Below, piece by piece: positions 1 to 7,244 of a stretch of 10,387 nucleotides of DNA. The DNA comes from an uncultured Bacillota bacterium (lineage in GTDB: Bacteria; Bacillota; Clostridia; Peptostreptococcales; Anaerovoracaceae). The stretch lies in contig CASEFF010000118.1 in the NCBI GenBank assembly GCA_949287115.1, positions 1 to 10,387 of the forward strand, given 5' to 3'. Position 1 is the stretch's first letter, and each line of letters starts with the position of its first letter. The translations under genes were made by a program, and so were the position numbers. The notes under the pieces were generated by a model. It was not told where the DNA came from. It worked only from the letters and a program-made list of their open reading frames with translations, and did not search any database.

Positions 1-306
1 CACCCGTTCGGCCGTCTTCATATTGTACAGCACTCTCAGCAGCTGTGCCATCGTAAGGGTGCCGCCCTTTGCGGCAAATGTGACACTCTCCTCAATATCA
101 TAAAAACCACCGACAGGTAATGGCCCCTTGTAGTTTATCAGCCTTACCGCTTCTGTGGTTTCGATCTGACGCTCTCTGATATCGGAAACATCATCGTAAG
201 GCGCCAGCTCCGAGATGACGCGTCTCGTCATCCCGGAGCCTGCCTTGTCAGCGAGCATATCTATTATCTTGTCGTATTCCAGAATCTTTAAAGTCTTCTT
301 TTCCAT
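1..306 (-). CDS. mutS2: Endonuclease MutS2, N-terminal fragment (gene runs off the window)
   Basis: This is the first 102 codons of a MutS2-type protein; the full family is usually near 780-790 residues, so most of the gene lies beyond position 1. MutS2 is a MutS-related ATPase with a C-terminal Smr domain. It is linked to suppression of recombination and, in Bacillus, to rescue of collided ribosomes. The fragment starts MEKKTLKILEYDKII and carries the N-terminal pattern of the family: a 'LEYDKI' opening, an acidic 'DDVSDIRER' stretch, then 'GPLPVGGFYDIEESV' and 'AAKGGTLTMAQLLRVL' near residues 62-95. The Walker and Smr parts are not visible. ATG at 306 is the earliest possible start because an in-frame TAA sits directly before it. 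The gene follows zapA by 6 nt, in the same frame, an arrangement that fits translational coupling. The zapA-mutS2 neighbourhood matches Bacillus, but polX and yshB are missing between them. Confidence 0.9.
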   Translation of the reverse strand, partial: MEKKTLKILEYDKIIDMLADKAGSGMTRRVISELAPYDDVSDIRERQIETTEAVRLINYKGPLPVGGFYDIEESVTFAAKGGTLTMAQLLRVLYNMKTAERV

Positions 307-309
307 TTA

Positions 310-315
310 GGATCA
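310..315 (-). promoter_or_regulatory. Atypical ribosome-binding site of mutS2 on the zapA stop codon
   Basis: No purine-rich AGGAGG lies before the mutS2 ATG. The minus strand reads TGATCC TAA ATG, where TGA is the zapA stop. TGATCC is complementary to the GGAUCA part of the usual 16S rRNA 3' end, that is, the downstream half of an extended Shine-Dalgarno, and sits 3 nt before the start. This is seen in the sequence; its use as a ribosome-binding site, perhaps with re-initiation after zapA, is inference. Confidence 0.4.
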
Positions 316-876
316 ACCGTTGTTATTCTTGTATTTGTCCAGTTCCTTTTTGAGCTGCAGGTTCTCCATCTGTAAGTCAAAGAAGCTGTTTTCCAGTTCC
401 TTGCATTTTCCCTCTATCTCTCTTACTACTTCCTCCATGTTGGTCTGAGCCTGAGTCCTTGCCGACTCCGCCGCATTCATCAGCTTCTGGATATCATCAT
501 CCTTCTGCTTAAGCTGGTTCATCAGCTCATCCTTCTGGATCACGATGGCCTGAGTCTCTTCCTTGTAGTCCATGTAATTCTTCTTGGATTCATCCCACAG
601 CTGTACGTAATGCTGCGCATCCTTTTCCAGCTGCACGTTCATCCTCTTTAGCTCTTCCATCTCCTCCAGCGCCTGAAAGTATTCGCTGGTGATGTTCACT
701 GCAGCCAGTACGGCGATGTTGGAAGGTACGACTCCTGCCGCCTTTGCCGCATCCGTCACTTCCTGCATCTTCGTGTCCACGTGAGCAGCCACCTGTATTA
801 TCTCTTCACGCGACTTCTCTCCGGCTATAACGTATTCCTGCCCGTAGATCTTTACCTTTACCTTATTGGTCTCCAT
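313..876 (-). CDS. zapA: Cell division protein ZapA, long coiled-coil form
   Basis: ZapA binds FtsZ in the cytoplasm, cross-links protofilaments and stabilises the Z-ring. The N-terminal part (about residues 1-95) fits the family: 'VKVKIYGQEYVIAG', then 'EEIIQVAAHVDTKMQEV' and a 'NIAVLAAVNITSEYF' helix. From roughly residue 60 to 183 the protein is charged and heptad-like with no proline-rich break, predicting one long coiled coil. At 187 aa it is about twice a minimal ZapA (roughly 85-110 aa), although longer versions are known in Clostridia. The ATG start follows AGGAGAGG, which overlaps the TAG stop of pheT; the gap is 13 nt. The C-terminus ends in a short Asn/Gly tail. The gene belongs to the pheS-pheT-zapA-mutS2 operon; in Bacillus rnhC lies between pheT and zapA, and it is absent here. 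The ZapA call is firm, and the role of the extension is unknown. Confidence 0.9.
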   Translation of the reverse strand: METNKVKVKIYGQEYVIAGEKSREEIIQVAAHVDTKMQEVTDAAKAAGVVPSNIAVLAAVNITSEYFQALEEMEELKRMNVQLEKDAQHYVQLWDESKKNYMDYKEETQAIVIQKDELMNQLKQKDDDIQKLMNAAESARTQAQTNMEEVVREIEGKCKELENSFFDLQMENLQLKKELDKYKNNNG

Positions 877-889
877 ATGAAATCCTCTC

Positions 890-3361
890 CTATATCTCCC
901 TTAAAACCGCATTGAGCTTATCTCTGAGAGCTTCAAGCACGCCTGTATGCACCTTCGTCACTTCTTCATCCGTCAGCGTCTTGTTCCTGTCTCTGTACGT
1001 CAGAGCAAAGGCCACGCTCTTCTTGCCCTCATCCACCTGCTTTCCTCTGTATACGTCAAAAAGTCTGACACTTTCAAGGATATCCTTACCGTATTCTCTT
1101 ATGATCTCTTCTATCTTCCCGACTTCCAGATCCTCGTCCACCAGCAGCGCTATATCACGCGAAGTCGACGGGTATTTAGGAAGCGGCTCGTAAACTATCT
1201 CCGTATCGGCATGTCTCATAAGAGCATCGAACATTATCTCGCAGCAGTAGATCCTAACGCCGTCCATGCCGTAATTCTCGGCAACATCCGGATGTATCTC
1301 TCCCATGATGCCCAGCTCGTCATACAGCACCGGATCTCCGTCTCCGCCTCTTACGGAAGGGACGGCTATTCGCGCACATCTTCCAGGATGATATACGCCG
1401 TACTGCGACTCGGCCGTGAAGACCACGTCCTTTACGCCCATGATCCTGAAGAGCTCCTCAAGCACTCCCTTCAGTCCGTAAAAGTCCTCTCCCTCGCCGT
1501 ACATACCTATGCAGAGAGAATACTGCTCCTCCGGCAGATCGTCGCTGTTGACCATGTTGGCGATGAACGTGTTGCCGATCTCAAAAGCCTTCGCCTTATC
1601 TATCTTCCTCGAATAGTTCCTCGCCAGCACTTCCAGCATGTTAGGGGTCAGTATCGTCCTCATTACGGAGTTTTCCTCCCCGAGAGGGTTAATTATCTTC
1701 ACGAACGCCCTTTCCCACGAATCCTCATCTATCCTGACATTATCAACGCCTTTAGGGCTTACGAATGAATATGTCTGTATTTCGTTGAGCCCCATGGCGC
1801 AGAGCGAATCCCTCACAAGGTCTCTCAGCTCTCTGTCGCGCGGCATCCCGGCCTCGCAGTTGCCCTTCGGCAGCGTTACCGGCAGCTTGTCGTATCCGTA
1901 TATCCTGGCGATCTCCTCTATATAGTCCTCTTCCTCCAGCAGATCCTGCCTTATGGTAGGCGGCGTCACCGTGATGACATTGCCGCTCCCGCCGGTCTTT
2001 ATCTCAAGGCTCTCGAATATGTCCACCATCTCCTGACGGGAAATCTCGATGCCGAGGACGTAGTTTATCCTGTCCACTCTCACGTCTATGGTCTTCGGCT
2101 CCTCAGGCGACGGATAATTGTCCACGCTGCCTTTGCAGACCTTACCGGCTCCTATCATCTCGATGAGCCTGCACACCCTGTCGGCTGCAGCTTCGCAGAG
2201 GTTCGGATCTATGCCTTTCTCAAATCTTGAAGAAGCCTCGGTCCTGAGTCCCAGCTTCTTCGACGTGGCTCTTACGCTGTCTCCGCTGAAGTTTGCCGAC
2301 TCGACTATGATGGTCGTCGTATCGTCTTCTATCTCCGAATTGAGTCCGCCCATGACGCCCGCTATGGCTATGCCTCTTTCCGCATCCTTTATCAGCAGCA
2401 TGTCGTCGGTCAGAGTCCTCTCGTTGCTGTCGAGAGTCGTGAACTTCTCACCGTCTGCGGCGTTCTCGACTATGATGGTCCCGCCCTTTACCTGATTGAT
2501 ATCGAAGGCGTGTATCGGCTGACCGTATTCCAGCATTACGAAGTTGGTGATATCGACTATGTTGTTTATCGGTCTCATGCCGGCATACATCAGTCTCTTC
2601 TGGAGCCACCACGGCGACTGCTCAACCTTGACGTCGGTGACTATCCTTGCCACATAGCGCTTGCAGCTTTCGGGGTTTCTGATGTCAACCGAAACGTAGT
2701 CCTTCGACTCGCCCTTTCCGTTTTCATCTCTTATCTGCGTATCCGGATATGAGAACGGCTTTTTGAACGTGGCGGATGCCTCTCTGGCCATTCCAACCAT
2801 TGCAAGACAGTCGGGACGGTTAGGCGTGATCTCAAAGTCCACGACAGCCTGCTTCAGTCCCAGAGCTTCGGCAAAATCGCTGCCCGGTTCGTACTCACCC
2901 TCAAGGATCCATATACCGTCCTTGTGCACGACAGGAACTACCTTATCTTCAAATCCCAGCTCACCGGCGGAACAGAGCATGCCGTTGGATACAACTCCTC
3001 TCAGCTTGCCCTTCGTTATCTTCACTCCGCCTTCCTGCTTCGGCTGGCCGTGGAGCGGGCCCGGTATCCTGCTGTTATGGAGTGCAACGGGTACGAGGGC
3101 TCCCTCGAACACGTTAGGTGCTCCCGTAACGATCTGGAGCAGTTCTTCCGCTCCCACATCTATCTGACACACCACCAGCTTATCCGCATCCGGGTGCTTT
3201 TCTATCTTCTCTATCCTGCCTACGACCACGTTCTCCATTTCCTCACAGAAATGCTCGCACGTCTCGAGGTTGGATCCGGACATTATCATCCTGTCGCAGA
3301 ACTCATCGGTATCTACGCCCGGATCTATATAATCTTTAAGCCATTCTATTGGAACTAACAT
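890..3361 (-). CDS. pheT: Phenylalanine--tRNA ligase beta subunit
   Basis: This is the beta subunit of the cytoplasmic alpha2-beta2 enzyme that charges tRNA-Phe. It binds and positions the tRNA and hydrolyses mischarged Tyr-tRNA-Phe. At 823 aa it has the full bacterial length and domain order. An EMAP-type tRNA-binding domain lies at about 40-155 ('VVVGRIEKIEKHPDADKL'). The B3/B4 editing domain spans about 215-390 and contains 'NNIVDITNFVMLEYGQP' and 'ASSRFEKGID'. B5 spans about 415-480 and ends before 'EEDYIEEIARIYGYDKLP'. A catalytic-like core follows, then a C-terminal FDX-ACB anticodon-binding domain at about 730-823 with 'RLFDVYRGKQ' and 'LTYRDRNKTLTDEEV'. The ATG at 3361 follows TAGGAGGATGTACAG, a strong Shine-Dalgarno overlapping the pheS stop. 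The gap to pheS is 12 nt, so the two subunits are co-translated. I see no truncation or frameshift. Confidence 0.97.
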   Translation of the reverse strand: MLVPIEWLKDYIDPGVDTDEFCDRMIMSGSNLETCEHFCEEMENVVVGRIEKIEKHPDADKLVVCQIDVGAEELLQIVTGAPNVFEGALVPVALHNSRIPGPLHGQPKQEGGVKITKGKLRGVVSNGMLCSAGELGFEDKVVPVVHKDGIWILEGEYEPGSDFAEALGLKQAVVDFEITPNRPDCLAMVGMAREASATFKKPFSYPDTQIRDENGKGESKDYVSVDIRNPESCKRYVARIVTDVKVEQSPWWLQKRLMYAGMRPINNIVDITNFVMLEYGQPIHAFDINQVKGGTIIVENAADGEKFTTLDSNERTLTDDMLLIKDAERGIAIAGVMGGLNSEIEDDTTTIIVESANFSGDSVRATSKKLGLRTEASSRFEKGIDPNLCEAAADRVCRLIEMIGAGKVCKGSVDNYPSPEEPKTIDVRVDRINYVLGIEISRQEMVDIFESLEIKTGGSGNVITVTPPTIRQDLLEEEDYIEEIARIYGYDKLPVTLPKGNCEAGMPRDRELRDLVRDSLCAMGLNEIQTYSFVSPKGVDNVRIDEDSWERAFVKIINPLGEENSVMRTILTPNMLEVLARNYSRKIDKAKAFEIGNTFIANMVNSDDLPEEQYSLCIGMYGEGEDFYGLKGVLEELFRIMGVKDVVFTAESQYGVYHPGRCARIAVPSVRGGDGDPVLYDELGIMGEIHPDVAENYGMDGVRIYCCEIMFDALMRHADTEIVYEPLPKYPSTSRDIALLVDEDLEVGKIEEIIREYGKDILESVRLFDVYRGKQVDEGKKSVAFALTYRDRNKTLTDEEVTKVHTGVLEALRDKLNAVLREI

Positions 3362-3373
3362 CTGTACATCCTC

Positions 3374-4396
3374 CTATTTGAACTGATCTATGAAACGCAT
3401 ATCGTTCTCGTAAAACAATCTTATATCGTCCACACCGTATTTCAGCATCGCAACTCTCTCGACGCCCATTCCGAAGGCGAATCCCGTATACTTCTCCGTA
3501 TCCAGATCTCCCACCTTCAGTACGTGAGGATGTACCATACCGCATCCGAGTATCTCTATCCATCCGCTGCCCTTACATACGCGGCAGCCCTTTCCGCCGC
3601 ACTTGAAGCAGGACACGTCCATCTCCGCGCTCGGCTCGGTGAACGGGAAGTGGTGCGGTCTGAACTTCGTTCTTGTCGATGTACCGAAAAGCTGCTTCGC
3701 AAAGCTGTCCAGCGTGCCTTTCAGATCCGCCATCGTTATGCCCTCATCCACGACCAGTCCTTCGATCTGATGGAACATAGGCGAATGAGTGGCGTCCGGC
3801 GTATCGCATCTGAAGCATCTGCCCGGCGATATTACCTTTATAGGAGGCTTCTGAGCCAGCAGCGTCCTTACCTGTACCGGCGATGTCTGAGTCCTCAGCA
3901 GCGTATCCTTCGTTATGTAGAACGTATCCGTCATATCTCTTGACGGGTGGTTCGGACCGGCATTGAGAGCGTCAAAATTGTTGAACACCGTCTCCACCTC
4001 AGGACCTTCGGCTATGGAGAATCCCATGCTCATGAACACCTTTGACACTTCTTCTATCGTTATGGTTATCGGATGCTTCACTCCGAGCTTTACGTCCCTT
4101 CCCGGCTCCGTGACATCCAGTTTTTCCATCCTGAACTGAGCTTCCTTGGCGGCTTCCTTGACTGCTCTGAACTTTTCCTCCAGCAGTCCTTCTATCTCCG
4201 CTCTGACCTTGTTGGCCATCTGTCCCGTCTCTTTTCTCTCTTCCGGCGACAGTTTGCCCATTCCCCTCAGGATCTCCGTGAGCTGTCCCTTCTTACCGAG
4301 CACCTTCACCCTTATCTCGTCCGTCTGGGCCAGCGTGGTCGCTTTCCTGAGCTGTTCCTTCGCTTCTTCCAAAATCCTGTTTAACTGAGCTTGCAT
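3374..4396 (-). CDS. pheS: Phenylalanine--tRNA ligase alpha subunit
   Basis: This is the catalytic subunit of class II phenylalanyl-tRNA synthetase, which activates Phe with ATP and transfers it to tRNA-Phe. At 340 aa it has typical length. Residues 1-88 form the N-terminal helical coiled-coil arm that contacts tRNA. The catalytic domain follows: a motif 1 region near 'VKHPITITIEEV', motif 2 in 'GRCFRCDTPDATHSPMFHQIEG', and motif 3 in 'GFAFGMGVERVAMLKYG' with the ATP-binding Arg. A four-cysteine segment 'CFKCGGKGCRVCKGSGW' resembles a zinc knuckle; similar cysteines occur in many Gram-positive PheS proteins. The ATG at 4396 follows GTGAGGT with about 8 nt spacing. The gene lies 23 nt after the methyltransferase gene and 12 nt before pheT. 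No T-box leader, common for this operon in Gram-positives, can fit in the 23-nt gap, so expression probably comes from further upstream. Confidence 0.97.
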   Translation of the reverse strand: MQAQLNRILEEAKEQLRKATTLAQTDEIRVKVLGKKGQLTEILRGMGKLSPEERKETGQMANKVRAEIEGLLEEKFRAVKEAAKEAQFRMEKLDVTEPGRDVKLGVKHPITITIEEVSKVFMSMGFSIAEGPEVETVFNNFDALNAGPNHPSRDMTDTFYITKDTLLRTQTSPVQVRTLLAQKPPIKVISPGRCFRCDTPDATHSPMFHQIEGLVVDEGITMADLKGTLDSFAKQLFGTSTRTKFRPHHFPFTEPSAEMDVSCFKCGGKGCRVCKGSGWIEILGCGMVHPHVLKVGDLDTEKYTGFAFGMGVERVAMLKYGVDDIRLFYENDMRFIDQFK

Positions 4397-4419
4397 TTCC
4401 GTTTACCTCACATTTACTT

Positions 4420-5193
4420 TTATCTTTTCCGCGACAGATACATGAGTATGCCGGCGGCTACCGCCGCATTCAGCGACTCGATGGATCCGTCCATCGGTAT
4501 ATGCACCTTTATATCGGCTGCGTCTATGAACTCATCGCTCACACCGTTTCCTTCGTTACCTATCACGAGAGCGATCTCATCCGAAAGGTCAGCCGTAAAA
4601 CAATCTTCTCCGCCGTCAAGGCATGTCACCGCGATGCGCTTTCCCGCCTCTTTGGCAAAGGCGATGGCGCTGCCGGCATCGGCGATTTTTATCATCGGTA
4701 CCCTGAGCAGCGATCCGGCGGCAGCTCTGACCACCTTCTGAGAATAGATGTCCACGCATCCGTTGAGCAGGACCATACCGCCGTATCCGGCGGCTTCGGC
4801 AGTCCTTATTATCGTCCCCATGTTCCCGGGATCCTGCAGTCTGTCCATTATCAGTATGTTCCTGCCGGCAGTCTCCCTCATGAATCCGCCTGCGTCGTAT
4901 ACTTTCGCGGCTGCTACCGCTATGACACCCTGAGATGTTTCCGTCCCGGAAAGTCCGTCAAACAGCTCCCGGCTCAATTCGATGATACGGGTATCGCGCA
5001 GGCAAAAACGTTCAGCCTGCCTGCTGCCCTCTCTGACAAACACGGTCCCGACCCTGACGCCCGTATCGAAGGCGTCTTCCAGCGGCTTTACACCTTCCAG
5101 CAGATAGAGACCCGTCTCGTCCCTGTATTTTTTCCTCTTCAGCTTGAGCGCTTTCCTGTATACAGGGTTTTCTCTCGATGTGATGATCTTCAT
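4420..5193 (-). CDS. rlmP: SPOUT (TrmH/SpoU) family RNA 2'-O-methyltransferase, RlmP/YsgA-like
   Basis: This is a SAM-dependent ribose 2'-O-methyltransferase of the SpoU class. The best match by length (257 aa) and position is Bacillus YsgA, also called RlmP, which modifies G2553 in the A-loop of 23S rRNA. An N-terminal substrate-binding domain (about 1-95) opens with 'ITSRENPVYRKALKLKRKKYR' followed by 'GLYLLEG'. The knotted catalytic domain shows motif 1 'DPGNMGTIIRTAEAAG' (121-136, with Asn124 and Arg130), motif 2 'IGNEGNGV' (211-218) and motif 3 'IPMDGSIESLNAAVA' (232-246). In Bacillus ysgA lies directly upstream of pheST, as here, which supports orthology. The ATG at 5193 has only a weak AAGG 5 nt upstream and begins 18 nt after the terminator-like hairpin. 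Membership of the family is certain; the exact target nucleotide is inferred from synteny. Another TrmH-family target is possible. Confidence 0.9.
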   Translation of the reverse strand: MKIITSRENPVYRKALKLKRKKYRDETGLYLLEGVKPLEDAFDTGVRVGTVFVREGSRQAERFCLRDTRIIELSRELFDGLSGTETSQGVIAVAAAKVYDAGGFMRETAGRNILIMDRLQDPGNMGTIIRTAEAAGYGGMVLLNGCVDIYSQKVVRAAAGSLLRVPMIKIADAGSAIAFAKEAGKRIAVTCLDGGEDCFTADLSDEIALVIGNEGNGVSDEFIDAADIKVHIPMDGSIESLNAAVAAGILMYLSRKR

Positions 5194-5210
5194 TATGCCT
5201 TAAATCAGAA

Positions 5211-5236
5211 CAATAGCCGGCTGTAACCGGCTATTG
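5211..5236 (-). terminator. Candidate intrinsic terminator after ftsZ
   Basis: A perfect 10-bp inverted repeat (CAATAGCCGG, loop of 6, CCGGCTATTG) begins 19 nt after the ftsZ stop codon. Read on the minus strand it is followed by TTCTGATTT, an interrupted U-tract, so termination may be partial. It stands 18 nt before the rlmP-like start, so it divides the dcw part from the pheST part. I found no convincing promoter between it and the next gene, so read-through could supply the downstream operon. Confidence 0.6.
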
Positions 5237-5255
5237 AAACGTTCTTTTCCTTTCC

Positions 5256-6365
5256 CTATCTCTGCAGGAAAGTCGGGATATCTATACGTGACGAACTCCT
5301 GTACGGATCATCTCCCGAAGTCTCAGCACCGCTCTCCTGTGGCTCTGTCATATCCGCGCCCGCTTCAGCGCCGCTTCCCGGGATGACCGAGCTGTTGAGA
5401 AGATCGCCGTTGCTCTTTTCGAATCCGGCAGCAATAACGGTAACCATGATCTCATCCTGCATCTCTTCCTTGATGGATGCTCCCAGTATTATTATCGCGT
5501 TCTTATCAGCTTCCTCGTCTATCTGACTGGCGACTCTGTCGACGTCGAACATCGTCAGATCTCTGCCGCCCGTTATATTGATGAGTACAGCTCTTGCACC
5601 CGATATCTTCGTCTCAAGCAGCGGACTGTCGATGGCGCCTCTTACGGCATCTTCCAGCCTGTTCTCGCCCTTTCCGCTTCCGACGCCCATGTGTACTATA
5701 CCTCTGTCCCTCATGATGGTCGTCACGTCGGCAAAGTCCAGGTTGATGAGAGCATCGTCCACTATGATATCGGAAATGCCCTGTACGCCCTTCTTGAGCA
5801 CATCGTCGGCCATCTCGAAAGCCTCCAGCAGCGAAGTCTGCTCCTGTACCGTCTCCAGCAGCTTGTCGTTAGGTACGACTACGAGGGAGTCCACATACTT
5901 TTTCAGGAACTTTATTCCCAGCTCCGCATGTTCGCTTCTCTTCTTTCCTTCGAACCTGAAAGGCTTCGTCACGACACCTACCGTGAGGATGCCCATATCC
6001 TTGGCTATCTTGGCTATTATCGGAGCCGCACCCGTTCCGGTACCGCCGCCCATACCGCACGTAACGAATATCATATCCGATCCTGCGATGAACTTCTCCA
6101 GATCCTCAAGGTTTTCCTCCGCCGACTTCTGGCCTACCTCCGGGTTGCCTCCGGCTCCGAGACCCTTCGTCAGCTTCTCGCCTATCTGTATCTTCGTCTC
6201 AGCCTTGCTCTTGGCAAGAGCCTGCTTGTCCGTGTTCACGGCTATGAAAGTGACCCCTTTCATGCCCCCGTCTATCATCCTGTTGACTGCATTACATCCG
6301 CCGCCACCGACACCGATGACCTTTATCTCCTGCAGCGCCGAGTCATTCATCTCAAATTGCAACAT
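5256..6365 (-). CDS. ftsZ: Cell division protein FtsZ
   Basis: FtsZ is the tubulin-like GTPase that polymerises at midcell into the Z-ring and recruits the divisome. At 369 aa it has normal length. The N-terminal GTPase domain shows 'GGGGCN' at 20-25, the tubulin signature 'GGGTGTG' at 106-112 and the T7 catalytic loop 'NLDFADV' at 208-214. The C-terminal domain runs to about 318. A short, acidic, Ser/Gly-rich linker of roughly 35 residues follows, and the protein ends in the conserved peptide 'IDIPTFLQR', the docking site for partners such as FtsA or SepF. The ATG at 6365 follows AGGAGGT with 8 nt spacing, and the N-terminus 'MLQFE' matches Bacillus 'MLEFE'. Cys at residue 103 sits where Ala is common before the signature ('TCGMGGG'). 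An extended -10 promoter lies upstream. ftsA is not next to it, and neither are spoIIGA-sigE-sigG downstream. ZapA, its likely partner, is encoded about 4.4 kb further on. Confidence 0.98.
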   Translation of the reverse strand: MLQFEMNDSALQEIKVIGVGGGGCNAVNRMIDGGMKGVTFIAVNTDKQALAKSKAETKIQIGEKLTKGLGAGGNPEVGQKSAEENLEDLEKFIAGSDMIFVTCGMGGGTGTGAAPIIAKIAKDMGILTVGVVTKPFRFEGKKRSEHAELGIKFLKKYVDSLVVVPNDKLLETVQEQTSLLEAFEMADDVLKKGVQGISDIIVDDALINLDFADVTTIMRDRGIVHMGVGSGKGENRLEDAVRGAIDSPLLETKISGARAVLINITGGRDLTMFDVDRVASQIDEEADKNAIIILGASIKEEMQDEIMVTVIAAGFEKSNGDLLNSSVIPGSGAEAGADMTEPQESGAETSGDDPYRSSSRIDIPTFLQR

Positions 6366-6380
6366 TCAGAGGTACCTCCT
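6366..6380 (-). promoter_or_regulatory. Strong ftsZ Shine-Dalgarno inside a 10-bp palindrome
   Basis: The minus strand reads AGGAGGTACCTCTGA directly before the ftsZ ATG. AGGAGGT is a near-perfect ribosome-binding site that fixes the start. The SD overlaps a perfect palindrome, GAGGTACCTC. A hairpin within one RNA would have only a 3-bp stem with a 4-nt loop, so strong sequestration is unlikely. Confidence 0.7.
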
Positions 6381-6449
6381 ATAAATTCTCGCATTTCATA
6401 CTCTCAATATCTGAACATAAAAATCACATTTTACATAATAAACACGTAT

Positions 6450-6478
6450 ATTATAACATACAAGTATTATGGCGTAAA
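6450..6478 (-). promoter_or_regulatory. Candidate extended -10 promoter for ftsZ
   Basis: On the minus strand a perfect TATAAT occupies 6455-6450. It is preceded by TG one base upstream, giving the extended -10 form TGTTATAAT. TTTACG at 6478-6473 (4 of 6 match to TTGACA) stands at the ideal 17-nt spacing. The -35 overlaps the last codons of ftsQ. The predicted leader to the ftsZ start is about 75-80 nt and AT-rich. This is the best sigma-A-type promoter I could find in the window. Its activity is inferred. Confidence 0.65.
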
Positions 6479-7219
6479 GGAACAATAATTATTACCGCTT
6501 ATATTGATAACACCGCTTTCCGTGCCCTTCTGATACAGGTCGTACAGCACCGTCCTCAGCGCATCGGACTTTATGACATCCATGACGTTCTCGTACTTTC
6601 CGCTGCACACCAGTGAATCGTATACGTAGGCGCTGACATCGTTCTTTTCGATATGTATCTTCTTGAAATACAGGTCGTTTTCCTCCGCAGCCTTTATCAG
6701 CTTCATGGCCTTGTCGTATACCCCCTGCTCCTTCACTTCTATCGTCTTTTCAAGCTCGGCTTCGCTGACCTTGACGTTATCCACCAGCGTTACCTGCCGC
6801 TCTTCCTTCGATATTTCCAGCACCGTACCGTCGTTGCCCGTCACCACGAACTTCTTGCCCATGATGAACTGCGCCTTGCCGCTCCGCTCGGTGACGTGTA
6901 TCTCTATCCTGTCGGGCAGCTTCCTGTCCACATCGACGTCTTCCACATACAGGTTTTTCTTTATCCTGCGCTCCACGAACCATGGATGCACATCGAACAG
7001 GTTCTCCCCCGTCTCAAGCTCCGACAGCTTCAGTATCTCATCATCGGAGATCTCTTCATTGCCGATGACCGCGATACCGTCCACCGTAAAATACTCCATA
7101 TGTGCCACGAAATATAGTCCGACGCATATGAGCACGAACAATATGAACCGCAACAGGTAGTGCTTCTTGCGCCGCTTCTTCCTCTTGACGGTTTTTTCCG
7201 TACGGTTATCACTTCTCAT
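6467..7219 (-). CDS. ftsQ: Cell division protein FtsQ/DivIB
   Basis: This is a bitopic divisome protein that links cytoplasmic and extracellular parts of the septal machinery, with FtsL and FtsB/DivIC as partners. At 250 aa it has the expected layout. A short, very basic cytoplasmic tail (residues 1-20, 'KRKKRRKKH') comes first, then one membrane helix at about 22-41. An extracellular POTRA domain spans about 43-112, from 'YFTVDGIAVIGNEEISDDEI' to 'RKLPDRIEIHVTER'. The beta domain follows, with 'FVVTGNDGTVLEISKE' near 125-138, and a short C-terminal tail ends 'CSFTP'. The ATG at 7219 has a poor ribosome-binding site: AGGA lies almost against the start. The position in the cluster, after murG and before ftsZ, is classical, but ftsA does not follow. 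The gene is set apart from murG by a 241-nt gap with its own candidate promoter. In Firmicutes the name divIB is equally used. Confidence 0.92.
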   Translation of the reverse strand: MRSDNRTEKTVKRKKRRKKHYLLRFILFVLICVGLYFVAHMEYFTVDGIAVIGNEEISDDEILKLSELETGENLFDVHPWFVERRIKKNLYVEDVDVDRKLPDRIEIHVTERSGKAQFIMGKKFVVTGNDGTVLEISKEERQVTLVDNVKVSEAELEKTIEVKEQGVYDKAMKLIKAAEENDLYFKKIHIEKNDVSAYVYDSLVCSGKYENVMDVIKSDALRTVLYDLYQKGTESGVINISGNNYCSFTP

Positions 7220-7244
7220 ATCCTGCGATGTTTTTCCTTTTATC

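Noticed and set aside
947..1768. 273-codon plus-strand open frame antisense to pheT
   Set aside because: It lies entirely inside a well-conserved pheT, its translation resembles no family, and codon bias of the minus-strand gene explains the open frame.
3336..3563. Minus-strand 75-codon frame overlapping the pheS-pheT junction
   Set aside because: It is out of frame with two certain genes and shares their DNA; it is a frame shadow.
4501..5226. 241-codon plus-strand frame opposite the SPOUT methyltransferase
   Set aside because: All three SPOUT motifs are on the minus strand; the plus-strand product has no recognisable motif.
6371..6380. GAGGTACCTC palindrome over the ftsZ ribosome-binding site as an operator or hairpin switch
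   Set aside because: The intramolecular stem would be 3 bp with a 4-nt loop, and an isolated 10-bp palindrome is too weak to call an operator.
5578..6488. Two long overlapping plus-strand frames (5578-6384 and 5691-6488) antisense to ftsZ
   Set aside because: FtsZ motifs are intact on the minus strand. The antisense products are Ser/Pro/Tyr-rich shadows, and the two frames overlap each other.
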